A stretch of DNA of 52,166 nucleotides from Sphingobacteriia bacterium (lineage in GTDB: Bacteria > Bacteroidota > Bacteroidia > Chitinophagales > Chitinophagaceae). Below, in pieces: positions 49,503-52,166 of this stretch. The translations under genes were made by a program, and so were the position numbers. The stretch spans positions 1 to 52,166 of the forward strand of contig CANGTR010000008.1 in NCBI GenBank assembly GCA_947456855.1, given 5' to 3'. A model generated the notes under the pieces. That model searched no databases, was not told where the DNA came from, and worked only from the letters and a program-made list of their open reading frames with translations. How positions within the stretch are numbered: position 1 is the stretch's first letter; each line of letters begins with the position of its first letter.

Positions 49503-50678
49503 ATGATTAAAGTTTACCTAAAGCAGAAAATAGCACCTAGAATAGCCAATGGACATCCATGGATTTACGGGAATGAGGTAGACCGAATTGCAGGCAATAC
49601 CGAACCCGGTGATTTGGTTGAAGTAAGGTTTTCGGATGGCAAACTTGCTGGAATTGGATACATCAATCCAAAATCTCAAATTTTGATCAGATTGCTTACC
49701 CGAAAACTTCAAACGATTGACGAAGCCTTCTTTTTAAATAGAATAAAATTGGCCTGGCAGTATCGCCAAAAAACGGGGTATACCGAAAATTGCAGATTGG
49801 TTTTTGGGGAAGCCGATTTATTACCCGCTTTGATTATTGATAAGTTCAACGACTATTTTGTAATTCAAACTTTGGCTTTGGGTATTGAAAAATGGAAGCC
49901 TTCAATTGTAAAAGCATTGAATACCATTTTTTCTCCAAAAGGAATCTATGAAAGAAATGATGTGCCTGTTAGAACCCTAGAAGGGCTTGAACAACAAAAA
50001 GGGTTTCTTTCAGATCCTTTCAATACTCAAATCATTATCAATGAAAATGGTTTACAATTTAATGTTGATCTTGAAAATGGACAAAAAACCGGTTATTTTC
50101 TCGATCAACAAGATAATCGAAGAGCCATCCAACATATTGTAAAAGGTGCGGATGTATTAGGTGCATTTACTTACACGGGTACTTTTGAAATTCATGCAGC
50201 ACAGTATGGCGCCAAATCAGTTTTAGGAATTGATATCTCGGAGCAAGCAGTAACTCAGGCTAATAAAAATGCTGAGCTAAATGGATTATCCCATATTTGC
50301 AAATTCGAAGCGATGAATGCTTTTGATGTTTTGAAAGACTGGTCTAAAGAACCTCCAAAATACGATGTGGTTATGTTAGATCCTCCTGCATTTACCAAAA
50401 ACAGAGAAAATATTCATAAAGCAGTTACAGGATATAAGGAAATCAATTTAAGAGGGATGAAATTGCTAAGAAATGGTGGGTTTCTTGTAAGCTCAAGTTG
50501 TACCAATTTAGTAAGTCCAGATTTATTTTTATCAACAATTGATATGGCTGCCAAAGATGCCAAGAAAAGAATTAGGCAAGTTGTATTCAATGCTCAATCC
50601 GCAGATCATCCAATTATTAGAGGTGTAGACAATACCAATTATTTAAAGTTTTTGATTGTAGAAGTGAGTGATCGATAA
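49503..50678 (+). CDS. Class I SAM-dependent rRNA methyltransferase, RlmI-like with PUA domain
   Basis: A 391-residue protein with an N-terminal PUA domain (IANGHPWIYGNEVDRIAGNTEPGDLVEV, GIGYINPKSQILIR), a middle domain containing NDVPVRTLEGLEQQKGFL, and a C-terminal Rossmann methyltransferase with FLDQQDNRR, GAFTYTGTFEIHAAQYGA, and the catalytic-type DPPAFTKNREN motif. This is the RlmI/RlmK layout for m5C methylation of 23S rRNA; the precise target is uncertain. It is divergent from grpE, with a promoter adjacent to its ATG. Confidence 0.91.
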   Translation: MIKVYLKQKIAPRIANGHPWIYGNEVDRIAGNTEPGDLVEVRFSDGKLAGIGYINPKSQILIRLLTRKLQTIDEAFFLNRIKLAWQYRQKTGYTENCRLVFGEADLLPALIIDKFNDYFVIQTLALGIEKWKPSIVKALNTIFSPKGIYERNDVPVRTLEGLEQQKGFLSDPFNTQIIINENGLQFNVDLENGQKTGYFLDQQDNRRAIQHIVKGADVLGAFTYTGTFEIHAAQYGAKSVLGIDISEQAVTQANKNAELNGLSHICKFEAMNAFDVLKDWSKEPPKYDVVMLDPPAFTKNRENIHKAVTGYKEINLRGMKLLRNGGFLVSSSCTNLVSPDLFLSTIDMAAKDAKKRIRQVVFNAQSADHPIIRGVDNTNYLKFLIVEVSDR

Positions 50679-50711
50679 GCCAGCAAAAAATCATTTGTGG
50701 GAAAGTAGAAA

Positions 50712-51071
50712 TTACCTGATTACTTGAAATTTACCAGATTCAATGATTCTACCGCTTCTATCTCTTAATTGAAAAATATACAAGCCTCGATAATAAGCAT
50801 CATTAAAGTAAAAAGTAAGTTTTGCTTCAGTAACAATTGATGAAGCCATTTTTCTACCAATGAAATTATAAATCTCCAACGTGTAAGATTTATCTACAGA
50901 TTTATCAAATTCGAACTTGATAAATTGAGTAGCAGGATTGGGGTAAAATTTCTGAATTTTTGTAGGGGAACCCACTGACCCAAATGCATTATTCATCAAA
51001 GAATAGTCTGTAGTAAAGCTGCTACAAACCATCAGAAAACTGCACAATATGAGTGTGTATTGATATTTCAT
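50712..51071 (-). CDS. Minimal T9SS type A sorting-domain protein
   Basis: A 119-residue protein made of a signal peptide (about 1-18, with MVCSS a doubtful lipobox) and a type A C-terminal sorting domain: [50 protein letters not shown]. Only about 20 residues separate the two, so there is no separate cargo domain. Type A domains send proteins through the T9SS and are normally cut off on the surface. It is convergent with the RlmI-like gene, and the peroxiredoxin terminator lies upstream of it. Function unknown. Confidence 0.85.
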   Translation of the reverse strand: MKYQYTLILCSFLMVCSSFTTDYSLMNNAFGSVGSPTKIQKFYPNPATQFIKFEFDKSVDKSYTLEIYNFIGRKMASSIVTEAKLTFYFNDAYYRGLYIFQLRDRSGRIIESGKFQVIR

Positions 51072-51124
51072 GTATAAATTCCGATGATGAAAATAACAAA
51101 ACTCGAAGCCATCACCAAAAAAGA

Positions 51125-51165
51125 ATAAGGCATTGAAATTTAAAAAGTAAATTTCAATGCCTTAT
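51125..51165 (-). terminator. Strong hairpin terminator of the peroxiredoxin gene
   Basis: A perfect 18-base stem with a 5-base loop, 16 bases after the peroxiredoxin stop, followed on the minus strand by a TTCTTTTTT run. A clear intrinsic terminator, and unusually long-stemmed for one. Confidence 0.8.
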
Positions 51166-51181
51166 AAACTAAATTAATAGC

Positions 51182-51655
51182 TTAGTTAAGCCCTTCTAAG
51201 GTTGTTTTAATGGCTTCGAAATTAGGAAGATCTCCTGGAGTTGCACATACTTCGGCATATTGAACAGTGCCTTCCTTGTCAACTACAAATGCTGCGCGCT
51301 TACTAACACCTGCCATTTCAAAAGCTGGGAATGTTTCATACAAAACTCCATATGCTTTTGCTGCTTCTTTATTAAAGTCGCTTAACAAAGGAAAATTTAG
51401 GTTTTGCTCATTCTTAAACTTATCCAATACAAACAATGAATCTATAGATACGCCAAATACTTGCGCATTGGTGTTGTTGTATACAGCAATGTTATCTCTA
51501 ACATTACATAGCTCAGTAGTACAAACTCCTGTAAATGCCAATGGGAAAAATAGAATAACTACATTCTTGCCTTGTTGTTCTGATAAACTAACTTTTTGTT
51601 TTTCTGAATTGAATAAAGAAAAATCAGGTGCTTTTTGTCCTTTTTGAATGCTCAT
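51182..51655 (-). CDS. Peroxiredoxin (AhpC/TSA family, AhpE/Bcp-like)
   Basis: A 157-residue thiol peroxidase. The peroxidatic Cys45 is in FTGVCTTELC; Cys50 and Cys132 (EVCATPGD) are possible resolving residues. The FPLAFTGVCT motif resembles AhpE-type one-Cys enzymes more than classic Bcp. It would reduce hydrogen peroxide or organic peroxides in the cytoplasm with thioredoxin or a similar donor. It has a strong terminator and appears to be transcribed alone. Confidence 0.92.
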   Translation of the reverse strand: MSIQKGQKAPDFSLFNSEKQKVSLSEQQGKNVVILFFPLAFTGVCTTELCNVRDNIAVYNNTNAQVFGVSIDSLFVLDKFKNEQNLNFPLLSDFNKEAAKAYGVLYETFPAFEMAGVSKRAAFVVDKEGTVQYAEVCATPGDLPNFEAIKTTLEGLN

Positions 51656-51746
51656 TTGATGATTTATTTTAATGATGGTTTGCGAAAATATTAATAAAAA
51701 TTGATTGTATGAATCTTTACAACCAACAAACTAATAATCAAATTGT

Positions 51747-52166
51747 TTACAAAACCATTTCAGGCACATGATCGGGAACAATTAGTTTTCCTGCAGTTTT
51801 TGCTACTATCTCTTCAACAGTTACACCTGGAGCGCGTTCTATCAACACAAAACCATTTGAAGTAATATCCAATACAGCCAATTCTGTAACTACTTTTTTT
51901 ACACATCTTAAACCCGTTAATGGCAACGTACATGCGGGCAATAATTTACTTTCGCCTTTAGGATTGGTGTGCATCATGGCAACAATAATATGTTGAGCAC
52001 TTGCAACTAAATCCATTGCTCCACCCATTCCTTTCACCATTTTTCCTGGAATTTTCCAATTGGCTATATCCCCATTTTCACTTACTTCCATTGCGCCTAA
52101 AACAGTTAAATCTATTTTACCAGCCCTGATCATACCAAAACTTTCAGCACTATCAAAAAAAGCACC
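51747..52166 (-). CDS. scoB: 3-oxoacid CoA-transferase subunit B, 5' end off the window
   Basis: The frame runs off the right edge; residues before the first internal Met (GAFFDSAESFG) are continuous with the rest and typical of the family, so that Met is not the start. About 140 C-terminal residues are visible: MIRAGKIDLTVLGAMEVSENGDIANW, GKMVKGMGGAMDLV and MMHTNPKGESKLL are standard blocks of the beta subunit. The enzyme moves CoA between succinyl-CoA and acetoacetate or related 3-oxoacids. Subunit A probably lies further to the right. Confidence 0.9.
   Translation of the reverse strand, partial: GAFFDSAESFGMIRAGKIDLTVLGAMEVSENGDIANWKIPGKMVKGMGGAMDLVASAQHIIVAMMHTNPKGESKLLPACTLPLTGLRCVKKVVTELAVLDITSNGFVLIERAPGVTVEEIVAKTAGKLIVPDHVPEMVL

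Noticed and set aside
51267-51647. 126-codon plus-strand frame opposite the peroxiredoxin
   Set aside because: Covers almost exactly the antisense of a conserved enzyme; its serine- and threonine-rich product looks like a shadow translation.

Overview
The window is AT-rich DNA from a member of the Bacteroidota, most likely a gliding or T9SS-bearing member of the Chitinophagaceae. Supporting signs are a SusC/SusD pair, type IX secretion substrates with both type A and type B C-terminal domains, a PorP/SprF protein, TAnnTTTG-type promoters, scarce Shine-Dalgarno sequences, a eukaryote-like citrate synthase and a Tgt without the usual zinc cysteines. These taxonomic hints come from gene content only. 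No rRNA, tRNA, CRISPR array or insertion sequence was seen.

Region 1 (1-17245) is a carbohydrate-utilisation locus that I read as an alginate (polyuronate) PUL. It has two divergent operons around a LacI-family regulator. The leftward operon encodes an SDR oxidoreductase, a PL17-type oligoalginate lyase, a KdgF-like cupin, a PL5-like lyase, SusC, SusD, an alpha/beta-hydrolase esterase and a second PL5-like lyase cut by the left edge. The rightward operon encodes LacI, a two-domain PL6 lyase, KduI, KduD and a TPMT-like methyltransferase. A 7-bp inverted repeat with an 8-bp spacer between the operons is the best operator candidate. The expected flow is binding and import by SusCD, cleavage by the lyases, linearisation of unsaturated monouronate by the cupin, then isomerisation and reduction by KduI/KduD or the SDR towards 2-keto-3-deoxygluconate. 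KDG kinase, aldolase and an inner-membrane transporter are not in the window.

Region 2 (17302-19121) is a compact cysteine-rich cassette: two tiny membrane proteins, a thioredoxin and a YHS-domain lipoprotein, divergent from a Crp/Fnr regulator that carries its own cysteine cluster. The 89-bp gap holds two mirror-image TAACTTTG promoter elements and a perfect TGTAAC-N4-GTTACA operator. The operator is placed to activate the cassette and repress the regulator.

Region 3 (19122-19564) is a genomic scar. It holds the first ~18 codons of a FGGY sugar kinase joined to what looks like the last ~48 codons of a sodium/sugar symporter, preceded by three degenerate ~56-bp repeats with operator-like palindromes. 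I interpret it as a collapsed xylose-type operon.

Region 4 (19565-52166) is mostly housekeeping: citrate synthase, LptG-type permease, Tgt, a GT2 glycosyltransferase, RsmG, an M1 peptidase, RsmI, PurS, PssA, an M24 aminopeptidase, a PorP/SprF plus giant T9SS-substrate pair, RecG, TrpS, a deoxynucleoside kinase, PEP carboxykinase, a GlcD-type oxidase, a LOG protein, a sodium:solute symporter, an O-methyltransferase, a glucosaminidase, Hpt, DnaJ/GrpE, an RlmI-like methyltransferase, a tiny T9SS protein, a peroxiredoxin and a right-edge-truncated CoA-transferase subunit B. Several intergenic hairpins look like intrinsic terminators, and three genes have a TAnnTTTG box exactly four bases before the ATG, suggesting leaderless transcripts.
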